Assembly: GCA_045578725.1 (NCBI GenBank) | Contig: JAZNKS010000086.1 | Coordinates: forward strand, 1 to 64,000 | Length of the DNA: 64,000 nucleotides | DNA from: Flemingiibacterium sp045578725 | GTDB taxonomy: Bacteria > Bacillota > Clostridia > Oscillospirales > CAG-272 | Direction of reading: 5' to 3' | Part shown: in pieces, positions 1-7,059 of the stretch | Position numbering within the stretch: the first letter of the stretch is position 1 | Layout: every line of letters begins with the position of its first letter | Notes under the pieces: model-generated | Seen by the model: the letters and a program-made list of their open reading frames with translations, nothing else | Databases searched by the model: none | What the model was told of the DNA's origin: nothing | Made by a program: the position numbers and the translations under genes

Positions 1-144
1 TTTATCGTAAATCTTGTCGCAGAGGACCTTTTCGTCATCCGAAGCACAGTCGAGCAGGGAAATGCCCATGGTGATGGTTCGGATATCAAGGTTTTCCTCG
101 CGGATCATACTGATTGTTTCAAGTATATCTGCAGTATTGAGCAT
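1..144 (-). CDS. UPF0210 (PFL/DUF711) family protein, N-terminus only
   Basis: Only the first 48 codons are inside the window; the gene runs off the left edge on the minus strand. The start ATG is at 144 with an AAGGA Shine-Dalgarno about 10 bases upstream. The readable N-terminus contains ENLDIRTITMGISLLDC, which is the typical opening of the UPF0210/PFL family. In Firmicutes this family usually follows a small ACT-domain gene, and that gene lies directly upstream here. The biochemical role of the family is not known to me. The family call rests on N-terminal similarity and synteny. Confidence 0.8.
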   Translation of the reverse strand, partial: MLNTADILETISMIREENLDIRTITMGISLLDCASDDEKVLCDKIYDK

Positions 145-176
145 AGCGGATCCTTTCACGCAGTTGGTTTTACAGG

Positions 177-446
177 TCAGATCGAGTGCATAACGTTGAA
201 AATATCTTCGTGCATTGTCTGGATGATGAGGCCGGAATCCTTTCCGAGAGCGCTCATGCGGTCAACGAAATCGGTGAAGTGAATGTTCAGCTTATCGATA
301 TCCACAAGCATAATCATGGCGAAATAGTCGCGCATAACGCTCTGGGAGATGTCGATGATATTGGCGCCGCATTCGGCACAGGAGGTCGATACCTTCGCAA
401 TGATGCCCATGCAGTCCTTGCCGGTAACGGTGATGACAGCTTTCAT
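177..446 (-). CDS. ACT domain-containing protein (UPF0237)
   Basis: This 89-residue protein is a single ACT domain, a small ligand-binding fold usually sensing amino acids. It begins KAVITVTGKDCMGIIAKV, with the glycine-containing loop between the first strand and helix typical of ACT proteins, and has the short length of UPF0237. It lies 32 bp upstream of the UPF0210 gene in the same direction, a conserved pair, so the two are very probably co-transcribed from the promoter at 506-534. A GAGGA ribosome site precedes the ATG. A regulatory or sensor role for the partner is inference. Confidence 0.88.
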   Translation of the reverse strand: MKAVITVTGKDCMGIIAKVSTSCAECGANIIDISQSVMRDYFAMIMLVDIDKLNIHFTDFVDRMSALGKDSGLIIQTMHEDIFNVMHSI

Positions 447-505
447 TTTGTAATCCTCGCTTCCGCATCCGGAAGCATCCTTTCGCGTTTTTTTGTTACA
501 CTAAT

Positions 506-534
506 ATGATACACCATTTTGCGGAATTTTTCAA
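506..534 (-). promoter_or_regulatory. Sigma-A type promoter for the ACT/UPF0210 pair
   Basis: On the minus strand, TTGAAA (529-534) and TATCAT (506-511) are separated by 17 bp. A GCTTCC-N6-GGAAGC inverted repeat (459-476) lies in the leader just before the ribosome site and could modulate translation. Confidence 0.65.
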
Positions 535-578
535 TATGTTAAATAGATAAATTTCGGACGGAAATTGCGGGGATTTGA

Positions 579-607
579 TTGATTTTTGAAAAGATCTGTG
601 GTATAAT
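579..607 (+). promoter_or_regulatory. Promoter for the 636-1181 gene
   Basis: TTGATT (579-584), a 17-bp spacer and a perfect TATAAT (602-607), 28 bp before the ATG at 636. This placement argues that upstream in-frame ATG codons are not the start. Confidence 0.65.
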
Positions 608-635
608 GAAGCAAAGACCTTCAGGAGATGGAAAT

Positions 636-1181
636 ATGAACGATCAGAAAAGTTTTTGCGAATATACCGTCACGCCCGAGCCGTCCTTTGCCGTGAAGCT
701 TGGACGGGTCGGTCTGCTTACCCTTTATACGCTGCTTACCGTGATCTGGCTCTACATCTTTGCCCTTGTGAGCCTGACCTGGGTGATGCTCCTGCTGCTT
801 CCTTTTGTTCTGTATGCGCTGATCACGCTGACCTGGCGCTATGTCCGCTATGACTTTGAATACGCCGTTGAGGGAGGGGAGCTGACCATCTCCAAAATTT
901 TCGACGGCCGCTCCCGCCGCACCGTTTACAGGGCCGAAATCGCCGATTTTGTCAAGGTTCTGCCGTATTTGGAGGAGAAGGCGATTCTTACTTCGGGTGA
1001 ATTTGCCGATGTCGCCGAATTCACGGCCTGCGAGGAGAGCGAGAGCGCTTGGATCGGCATTCTGAACGATAAAAAATCCGGCAAACGGAAGGCGGTCATC
1101 TTTGAAGCCAGCCCGGATATGCTGCGGCTGATGCGGCACTCCAATCCCTCCGCCCTTCACGCGGCCCGCCTGAATGGCTGA
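636..1181 (+). CDS. Small two-helix membrane protein, DUF6106-like
   Basis: I chose the ATG at 636 (181 aa) because it has a CAGGAG ribosome site and follows the promoter at 579-607; an upstream in-frame start would overlap that promoter. Two adjacent hydrophobic helices span about residues 25-70 (LLTLYTLLTVIWLYIF and VMLLLLPFVLYALI). A soluble, probably cytoplasmic domain of about 110 residues follows, containing YAVEGGELTISKIFDGRSRR. The layout and the strand after the membrane hairpin resemble DUF6106 proteins of Clostridia. Function unknown. The last four codons and stop lie inside an 18-bp tandem repeat that continues downstream. Confidence 0.75.
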   Translation: MNDQKSFCEYTVTPEPSFAVKLGRVGLLTLYTLLTVIWLYIFALVSLTWVMLLLLPFVLYALITLTWRYVRYDFEYAVEGGELTISKIFDGRSRRTVYRAEIADFVKVLPYLEEKAILTSGEFADVAEFTACEESESAWIGILNDKKSGKRKAVIFEASPDMLRLMRHSNPSALHAARLNG

Positions 1182-1250
1182 ATCCGCCTGATCGGCTGAA
1201 TCAGCCTGATTGGCTGAATCAGCTTGATTGGCTGAATCAGCCTGAATAGC
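1170..1250. repeat. 18-bp tandem repeat, about 4.5 copies
   Basis: The unit is close to CTGATTGGCTGAATCAGC, at 1170-1187, 1188-1205, 1206-1223, 1224-1241 and a half unit at 1242-1250. The middle units are nearly identical and the first is the most diverged. The repeat starts in the last sense codons of the preceding gene and contains its stop. Each unit includes the dyad GGCTGAATCAGCC-like core, so the array can also fold. Confidence 0.85.
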
Positions 1251-1273
1251 GGAATGATTTACGCATGAAATCT

Positions 1274-1316
1274 CCCTCCGGTTCATAGAATGGAAGCAAA
1301 AACCATAACCGGAGGG
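1274..1316 (+). promoter_or_regulatory. Hairpin that would sequester the ribosome binding site of the 1323 gene
   Basis: CCCTCCGGTT (1274-1283) and AACCGGAGGG (1307-1316) are a perfect 10-bp inverted repeat with a 23-nt loop. The right arm contains the GGAGGG Shine-Dalgarno used by the ATG at 1323. If transcribed from upstream, this stem would occlude translation initiation. Confidence 0.55.
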
Positions 1317-1322
1317 ATCTTT

Positions 1323-1865
1323 ATGCCAAAACGTCTGGCGGCCATGCTTTTCTTTTTTCTGCTTCTTTGCGGATGCGGAGGGCGCAAGGAGCCGGATTAT
1401 CTTGCTTACCAGCGGCGCGCGCTGATACTGGATGTCTGCTATCTGATGGACGGAGAAGAGATCGGCGCACATATTGAACTGGATGCGCCCGCATACGACG
1501 AAGACGGCCGGATGCTTTCGCGGACAGCCCGCCTTACGCTTGGAGAGGGGATTCTCTCCGGCATTGTCTTTGATTTTGCCGGAGACGGGATTTATATTCA
1601 GTCAGGGCCGCTGAAGATACCGCTTGCCGACACCGCCCTTCAGGCGGGAATTGCGGATCTCATTTCGCTCTTCTGCATCGATGAGGCGAGCTTTTATGAG
1701 GTGCGAAGGGAGGACGGTACCACGGAGGTCATCTATAAAAACGGAGAGGATGAGGTGATCCTTCGTCCGGGGGAGGACGGGATGCCATCCCGGATTCATG
1801 CAAGGCTCGGTGGACGCGAGATCGCCGTTCGGATCGAATCGGCCGAATTTGCGGGGGACTTATAA
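1323..1865 (+). CDS. Predicted small lipoprotein of unknown function
   Basis: The ATG at 1323 is favoured over one at 1290 because GGAGGG sits 7 bases before it and the protein then opens with a proper signal peptide (MPKRLAAMLFFFLLLCGCGG), with a lipobox cysteine at residue 16 or 18. The mature part is about 160 residues, rich in acidic residues and predicted beta strands. It resembles the general lipid/outer-leaflet-sensing lipoproteins of Firmicutes, but I recognise no family. It would be anchored on the outer face of the membrane. No obvious promoter separates it from the upstream gene, so co-transcription through the repeat array is possible. Confidence 0.75.
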   Translation: MPKRLAAMLFFFLLLCGCGGRKEPDYLAYQRRALILDVCYLMDGEEIGAHIELDAPAYDEDGRMLSRTARLTLGEGILSGIVFDFAGDGIYIQSGPLKIPLADTALQAGIADLISLFCIDEASFYEVRREDGTTEVIYKNGEDEVILRPGEDGMPSRIHARLGGREIAVRIESAEFAGDL

Positions 1866-1962
1866 ATGTTTTTGCGAAAATTTCAAACGTACATCAATTA
1901 TTCATAATTATGGTGTATAATGAAGGTTGGAAAATAAATCAAAATCTCCGGAGGAATTATCA

Positions 1963-3618
1963 ATGGCAAAGAAACTGGAAAAACTCACGGGCTTCGCGGG
2001 CGTAAAGGGCCCGGTTGTCACCATCGTCATGGACGGTATCGGCTGTGCTCCGGCCAACGCCGGCAACGCAGTTGCCGCGGCCAACACGCCCACTCTTGAC
2101 TGGCTTACGGCGAAGTATCCCATGGTCAAGCTGAAGGCACACGGCACCGCAGTCGGTCTGCCCTCCGACGATGACATGGGCAACTCCGAGGTCGGCCACA
2201 ATGCGCTGGGCGCCGGTCAGGTCTTCGCACAGGGCGCAAAGCTTGTCACCCAATCCATCGAATCGGGCAAGATGTTCGCATCCGACACCTGGAAGAGCCT
2301 TGTTTCCAATGTGAAGGACAATGCATCCACCCTGCATTTTCTCGGCCTCTTCTCGGACGGCAATGTTCACTCCCACATCGATCATCTGAAGGCCATGCTG
2401 GTTCAGGCCAAGGCAGAGGGCATTGCAAAGGTCCGCGTGCACATTCTGATCGATGGCCGCGATGTCGGCGAAACCTCGGCGCTGGAGTATATCAATCCCT
2501 TTGAGGAATTCCTCGCTGATCTCCGCGATGATTCCTACGATATCTGCATCGCTTCCGGCGGCGGACGGATGCAGATCACCATGGACCGTTACGAAGCCAA
2601 CTGGGGCATGGTTGAGCTTGGCTGGAAGACCCACGTTCTGGGTGAGGGCCGTCCGTTTGCATCGGCCGCAGAAGCCGTTCAGACCTACCGCGACGAGCTC
2701 CATGTCATCGACCAGGATCTGCCTCCCTTCGTTATTGCAAAGGACGGCAAGCCCGTCGGCACGATCGAGGACGGCGATTCCGTGATCTTCTATAACTTCC
2801 GCGGTGACCGCTCCATCGAAATCTCCAAGGCCTTCGACGATGCAAACCTTGACAAATTTGACCGCGTGCGCTATCCGAAGGTCGTTTATGCCGGTATGCT
2901 TGAATATGACGGTGACCTGCACATCCCGTCGAAGTATCTCGTTTCGCCCCCCGAAATCACCGAAACCATGGGCGAATATCTGGCCGGCACCGGTGTCAAT
3001 CAGCTGGCTATCTCCGAAACCCAGAAATACGGCCACGTCACCTACTTCTGGAACGGCAATAAGTCCGGCAAGTTCGATGAGGAGCTGGAAACCTACATCG
3101 AAATTCCGTCCGACGTCATTCCCTTTGAACAGCGTCCGTGGATGAAGTGCGCCGAGATCACCGACAAGCTGATTGAGTGCCTGGAGTCCGGCAAGTACAA
3201 GTATCTGCGTGTCAATTTCCCGAACGGCGATATGGTCGGCCATACCGGTTCCTTCCTGGCAACCCAGATCTCGGTTGAGGCGCTGGATCTCCAGCTGGCC
3301 CGCATTCTGGCCGTTATCGATAAGCTGGAGGGCGCGGCGCTGATCACCGCCGATCACGGCAACGCCGATGAAATGGCTGAGCTGGACAAGAAGACCGGTG
3401 AGCCCAAGAAGAACAAGGACGGCTCCCTCAAGGCAAAGACCAGCCATACCCTCAATCCCGTTCCGTGCTATATCTACGATAACTTCAACGCCGACAAGTA
3501 TACCGTCAAGGCTGACAACGGCGCTTTCGGTCTGTCGAATGTGGCCGCAACAATGGTCAATCTGATGGGCTATGCCGCTCCCGCAGCCTGGGACGAATCC
3601 CTGATTGAGGTCAAATAA
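1963..3618 (+). CDS. gpmI: 2,3-bisphosphoglycerate-independent phosphoglycerate mutase
   Basis: Interconverts 3- and 2-phosphoglycerate in glycolysis using a phosphoserine intermediate and two metal ions in the cytoplasm. The N-terminal metal site TIVMDGIG and the nucleophile motif DDDMGNSEVGHNALG (Ser75) are present, as are the late metal-ligand motifs NGDMVGHTG and ITADHGNADEM. At 551 residues it is longer than the usual bacterial form of about 510; extra sequence around KKTGEPKKNKDGSLKAKTSHT lies near the C-terminus. The start ATG follows CCGGAGGA. A TATAAT at 1916-1921 is the probable -10, with a poor -35. The next gene starts one base after the stop. Confidence 0.96.
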   Translation: MAKKLEKLTGFAGVKGPVVTIVMDGIGCAPANAGNAVAAANTPTLDWLTAKYPMVKLKAHGTAVGLPSDDDMGNSEVGHNALGAGQVFAQGAKLVTQSIESGKMFASDTWKSLVSNVKDNASTLHFLGLFSDGNVHSHIDHLKAMLVQAKAEGIAKVRVHILIDGRDVGETSALEYINPFEEFLADLRDDSYDICIASGGGRMQITMDRYEANWGMVELGWKTHVLGEGRPFASAAEAVQTYRDELHVIDQDLPPFVIAKDGKPVGTIEDGDSVIFYNFRGDRSIEISKAFDDANLDKFDRVRYPKVVYAGMLEYDGDLHIPSKYLVSPPEITETMGEYLAGTGVNQLAISETQKYGHVTYFWNGNKSGKFDEELETYIEIPSDVIPFEQRPWMKCAEITDKLIECLESGKYKYLRVNFPNGDMVGHTGSFLATQISVEALDLQLARILAVIDKLEGAALITADHGNADEMAELDKKTGEPKKNKDGSLKAKTSHTLNPVPCYIYDNFNADKYTVKADNGAFGLSNVAATMVNLMGYAAPAAWDESLIEVK

Positions 3619-3619
3619 G

Positions 3620-4771
3620 ATGATTCGCTATCCGTCGGAAAAGCAGACCTTTACCGATCCCGATACCGGTGCTGTCGTGACACGGCTCACCGCCTGGCGA
3701 GCAAACAGCAATCATCTCTATTTCACCAACAACTGCTTTTACGATAATGGTCGAAAGATCGTCTTTGAAAGCGATCGCGGCAACGCGCTGAATTTCTTCA
3801 CGCTGGATCTTGCATCCGGCGAGATCGATCCGCTCAGCGATCTGCCGCCCCTTCCGTATCCGATGGAGTACAAGCTCCATGAGGCCTTTGTCGATCCCGT
3901 CCATGCCCGTCTGTATTTCTTTGCGGATGCCGTGCTGTACAGAATCGACATCGGGACGAAGGAGCAGACGGCGCTCTATACGATACCGGAGGGCTGGGAT
4001 CATCATATTACCTCCGTCACGGCGGACGGAAAATATGTACTCACCTCGATTTACGAGAGCCCCCGCTTTCGGACGCCCGGTGACCGGACCCTGCGAGCGA
4101 TCTTTGAGTCGAAGCCGACATCACAGATTCTGCGGATCCCCGTGGACGGCGGCAAGGCCGAGGCTGTGTTTACCGAGCAAGCCTTCATCGCCCATGTCAA
4201 CGCTTCGCCCACCGATCCGGATCTTCTGACCTTCTGCCATGAAGGCCCGTGGAACGAGGTGGACAACCGCCTCTGGAGTCTGCGGATCTCCACCGGAGAA
4301 GTCAAAAAGCTCCATGAATGCAGGGCGGGCGAGTGGATCGGCCATGAATACTGGTTTGCCGACGGAAGCCGGATCGGCTATCACGGCATTCTGGACGGAT
4401 CCTGGAGTGGCCGCAAGATTCTCGGTTCTCTCCGGGCCGACGGAACGGATGACAAGTCCTACGATTTCCCCTTCAACACCGGTCATATCTTCTCGCGCGA
4501 TGAGAAGCTGATTATCGGCGACGGATCCGCAAACGGAAGGTATCTGCGTATCTGGCGCCTGCTGGAGGACGGCTATGAAGCGCCCCGTGCGCTCTGCCTG
4601 CACAACTGCACCTTCAAACGCCAGCGTGCCCATGTTCATCCCTGTATGACACCCGACGGAAAATCGGTGCTCTACACCTCGGATGATACCGGCTATGAGC
4701 AGCTGTATCTGGTGCAGCTTCCCGACGATCTGACCTCCCTTCCGATGCTGGAAACGCTGTCAAAGCATTAA
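3620..4771 (+). CDS. Oligogalacturonate lyase-like protein (PL22 family)
   Basis: This 383-residue protein matches the oligogalacturonate lyase family, seven-bladed beta-propellers that cleave short pectin fragments in the cytoplasm by beta-elimination. Repeated propeller motifs such as KIVFESDRGNALNFF and LYTSDDTGYEQLY are visible. The Mn-coordinating triad of the characterised Yersinia enzyme (Gln and two His spaced +3 and +5) is preserved as QRAHVH (Gln335, His338, His340), and a further His lies in GHEYWF. There is no signal peptide, consistent with a cytoplasmic enzyme. It starts one base after gpmI, so the two are probably co-transcribed. Pectin use fits the carbohydrate genes further right. 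Confidence 0.85.
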   Translation: MIRYPSEKQTFTDPDTGAVVTRLTAWRANSNHLYFTNNCFYDNGRKIVFESDRGNALNFFTLDLASGEIDPLSDLPPLPYPMEYKLHEAFVDPVHARLYFFADAVLYRIDIGTKEQTALYTIPEGWDHHITSVTADGKYVLTSIYESPRFRTPGDRTLRAIFESKPTSQILRIPVDGGKAEAVFTEQAFIAHVNASPTDPDLLTFCHEGPWNEVDNRLWSLRISTGEVKKLHECRAGEWIGHEYWFADGSRIGYHGILDGSWSGRKILGSLRADGTDDKSYDFPFNTGHIFSRDEKLIIGDGSANGRYLRIWRLLEDGYEAPRALCLHNCTFKRQRAHVHPCMTPDGKSVLYTSDDTGYEQLYLVQLPDDLTSLPMLETLSKH

Positions 4772-4774
4772 ATG

Positions 4775-4814
4775 AAAATCTCCGGAACCGGATCCTGCGG
4801 CTCCGGAGATTTTT
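4775..4814 (+). terminator. Rho-independent terminator after the PL22 gene
   Basis: AAAATCTCCGG pairs with CCGGAGATTTT around a 17-nt loop and is followed by a T-run. Confidence 0.85.
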
Positions 4815-4885
4815 TCTCCCCCAATGTAACAAATGAAGAAGATTCCGGTTATACATAATGAAGCCAGGAGAAAGGAGGCGAGGGG

Positions 4886-5410
4886 ATGACGGTTCTGGAG
4901 GAGATCTGGGAGGTCAGCTATGAAGCGATGTGGCGATGCTCCTGGCGGATTCTGAAGAATGCCGAGGATTGTGAGGATGCGATCATGGATGCGTTTGTGC
5001 GGATGGCCGCGAATGCCGGAAAGTTCCGGCCGCTCCCGGACGATCAGCGAACGGCGCTGGCCGTGATCTATGTGCGCAATACCTCGATTGACATCTATCA
5101 CAAAAAGAAGAATCCCCCGCTTCCTTTAGCCGATTGGGATACGGAGCCGATTGCGGCCGCATCGGAAGCCGACCCACAGGGACAGGCCATCGTCTCGGAT
5201 CTGGAAGCGCAGATTGCCATCGTGCTCCGTCAGATGCCGGCCGCGATGCGGGATGTGCTGAATCTTCATATTTATTATGAATACAGCATTCCCGAGATTG
5301 CCGATGCCCTCGCCATCACGCCCGGTACGGTGCGGACGCGCCTGTCCCGGGGACGGAAATGGCTTCGTGAAAACCTGAAGGAAAGGGGATTGATCACCGA
5401 TGAAGGATGA
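4886..5410 (+). CDS. ECF-type RNA polymerase sigma factor (sigma-70 family)
   Basis: A 174-residue sigma factor with regions 2 and 4 only, as in ECF sigmas. Region 2 includes CEDAIMDAFVRMAA, and region 4 is AAMRDVLNLHIYYEYSIPEIADALAITPGTVRTRLSRGRKWL (quoted in part: the recognition helix is TPGTVRTRLSRGRKWL). A strong ribosome site (AAAGGAGG) precedes the ATG at 4886. It directs RNA polymerase to a small set of promoters in response to an envelope or extracellular signal. The next gene overlaps its 3' end by 11 bp and encodes a single-pass membrane protein, the usual place for an anti-sigma factor. The stretch from 4820 to 4860 may hold its own promoter, but I cannot define it confidently. 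Confidence 0.9.
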   Translation: MTVLEEIWEVSYEAMWRCSWRILKNAEDCEDAIMDAFVRMAANAGKFRPLPDDQRTALAVIYVRNTSIDIYHKKKNPPLPLADWDTEPIAAASEADPQGQAIVSDLEAQIAIVLRQMPAAMRDVLNLHIYYEYSIPEIADALAITPGTVRTRLSRGRKWLRENLKERGLITDEG

Positions 5411-7013
5411 ATCGTTTGATAAGACTCTGAAGGGTGCCTTTGGCCGGATCAAAGCGGGGTCAGACGGCACCGGATCGCAGGATATCCCGGATATAAGTGA
5501 AGCGCAGAAGGCGCGGATCCGAGCCGGGATCCGGAATCTGAATTGTGAGAAAGGGGAGGTCAGAATGAAACATAAGAATCACGGTTGGCGGCGGGCGGCT
5601 GTTATCGCTCTGTGCGCCGTATTGCTCGGAATGGGAATGGTCGGCGTGTATGCCGGTGTTCCGGCCGTGCGGGACTATATCAATATGCTGTTCTGGAAGG
5701 AATCGGCACCGGGACGGCTGACGGAGGTGCCCGAGGGATGGATTGCCGTCCGTACGGTGGAGGATCTGGAAACAATCCGCGAGGGACTTGACGGAAAGTA
5801 CATTCTGATGAATGACATCCGCATCCCGGATGAAGCCTACGCCGAGGGCGGAATCTATGAAAACGGCTTTGCGCCGATCGGTCCCGGCGTCGCCGAGGAA
5901 GGCGTGCGGCCCGAATATTTCACCGGAAGCTTTGACGGAAACGGCTATGTGATCTCGAATCTGCAGATCAAAGCCGGCCCGGGCGACAAATATGTCGGTC
6001 TGTTCGGGCTTGCAGAAGCGATCTATGATCTCGACCGGACCGAGGGCGAGGAGGAATACGGCTACGAAACTCAGCTTTCGGGCGGATTCATCAAGAATCT
6101 CGGCATCACGGACAGCTCGGTGACGGTGGATATCCGCACCGCGCCGGAGAATACGGGACTGTATGTCGGCGTGATCGCGGGCAAATGCGAATTCGTCGCC
6201 GGCTGCTATGCCGATCGGGTGGAGGTCACCGTTCTCGGTGCGCCTGCATTTGGCGAACAGCCCGAGAGCTATGAAAACGGTGTGAATCCGGGCCGGATCG
6301 TCATCAGCGGTCTGGTCGGCGAGGCGACGATTGTGGACTCCTGCTACAGCAAAGCGGCGATCCGGGTCGATATGCCCGAGCCGCCGGTCAATACGCTCTA
6401 TGTTGCCGGTGTCACGGCCTTTGCCAAAGCCTGCGCGACCTCGTATTTTGACGGCACCATCGATTCCACGGCATCGGATCTCGGTGCGGCCTACTCCTAT
6501 CCTACCGACCTGCCGATTTATCTGAACCGGGATGCGCTGCGCGGAATCCTTTTTGCCATCCTCAACCGGAACTACGGACAGCTGACGGAGGAGGATTTTG
6601 CCGATACCGAATGGAGGCGAATGGATGAAAGAGCCGCGGAATATGAGGGCATTCCCGAAGAGAATCTGAAGGAAGCCCAAAAGTTTAACGCCTTTTATGC
6701 CACCACCTGCCGCATTGAATATCTGCAGGACTTCATGACCTACGATGTCAGCGCCGAGGAGGACTATCCCTATCTTCTGGATCCGAACACTTATCCCCGC
6801 GAGCGGTTGTGGTTATCGAAGTTCATCGCGAACACCTTTGAGGGCGACGATTTCATCGAATTCTGCCAGCAGCACGGCATCAAATACGGCGGCTATTTCA
6901 ATTACGATCTGCGCGCGGATGAGGCCTGCGCCTTCGACGGCTTCGATTTTGAGCGAATCTGGAGCCGGACGGAGGACGGAGCTCCCGTGCTCACCATCTT
7001 CACAGCACCGTAA
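5400..7013 (+). CDS. Single-pass membrane protein with GLUG-like ectodomain, candidate anti-sigma factor
   Basis: The 537-residue product has about 65 cytoplasmic residues, one transmembrane helix (about 66-86, AAVIALCAVLLGMGMVGVYAG region) and a large extracellular domain. That domain contains GLUG-type beta-helix repeats: FDGNGYVISNLQI, YVGLFGL, GFIKNLGITDSSV, and SGLVGEATIVDSCYS. Together with the 11-bp overlap with the sigma gene this suggests a sensor/anti-sigma factor, an inference because no classical anti-sigma zinc motif is seen. A second start is possible at 5565, where AAAGGGGAGGTC precedes ATG. It would give a protein without the cytoplasmic sigma-binding part. GLUG repeats are otherwise found on surface proteins and polysaccharide-binding enzymes. 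Confidence 0.75.
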   Translation: MKDESFDKTLKGAFGRIKAGSDGTGSQDIPDISEAQKARIRAGIRNLNCEKGEVRMKHKNHGWRRAAVIALCAVLLGMGMVGVYAGVPAVRDYINMLFWKESAPGRLTEVPEGWIAVRTVEDLETIREGLDGKYILMNDIRIPDEAYAEGGIYENGFAPIGPGVAEEGVRPEYFTGSFDGNGYVISNLQIKAGPGDKYVGLFGLAEAIYDLDRTEGEEEYGYETQLSGGFIKNLGITDSSVTVDIRTAPENTGLYVGVIAGKCEFVAGCYADRVEVTVLGAPAFGEQPESYENGVNPGRIVISGLVGEATIVDSCYSKAAIRVDMPEPPVNTLYVAGVTAFAKACATSYFDGTIDSTASDLGAAYSYPTDLPIYLNRDALRGILFAILNRNYGQLTEEDFADTEWRRMDERAAEYEGIPEENLKEAQKFNAFYATTCRIEYLQDFMTYDVSAEEDYPYLLDPNTYPRERLWLSKFIANTFEGDDFIEFCQQHGIKYGGYFNYDLRADEACAFDGFDFERIWSRTEDGAPVLTIFTAP

Positions 7014-7020
7014 CACACAG

Positions 7021-7049
7021 AAAAGGCTTCCCTTGAGGGAAGCCTTTTT
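7021..7049. terminator. Bidirectional terminator between convergent genes
   Basis: AAAAGGCTTCCC, a TTGA loop and GGGAAGCCTTTTT; it serves the GLUG gene on the plus strand and the binding-protein gene at 7060 on the minus strand. Confidence 0.9.
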
Positions 7050-7059
7050 GTGTGTCCGT

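Noticed and set aside
1170..1250. CRISPR array
   Set aside because: Units are directly adjacent at 18 bp with no spacers, and no cas genes occur in the window.
621..1472. A minus-strand frame with repeated NQADSA units
   Set aside because: The repetition comes from the 18-bp tandem repeat read in an open frame; it overlaps two better supported genes and has no start signals.
1960..3447. A 495-codon open frame antisense to gpmI, and similar long antisense frames (for example 8625-10076, 40264-41778 and 52642-54222)
   Set aside because: They mirror strong, well-recognised genes in codon-biased DNA, lack ribosome sites, and their translations have no recognisable domains.
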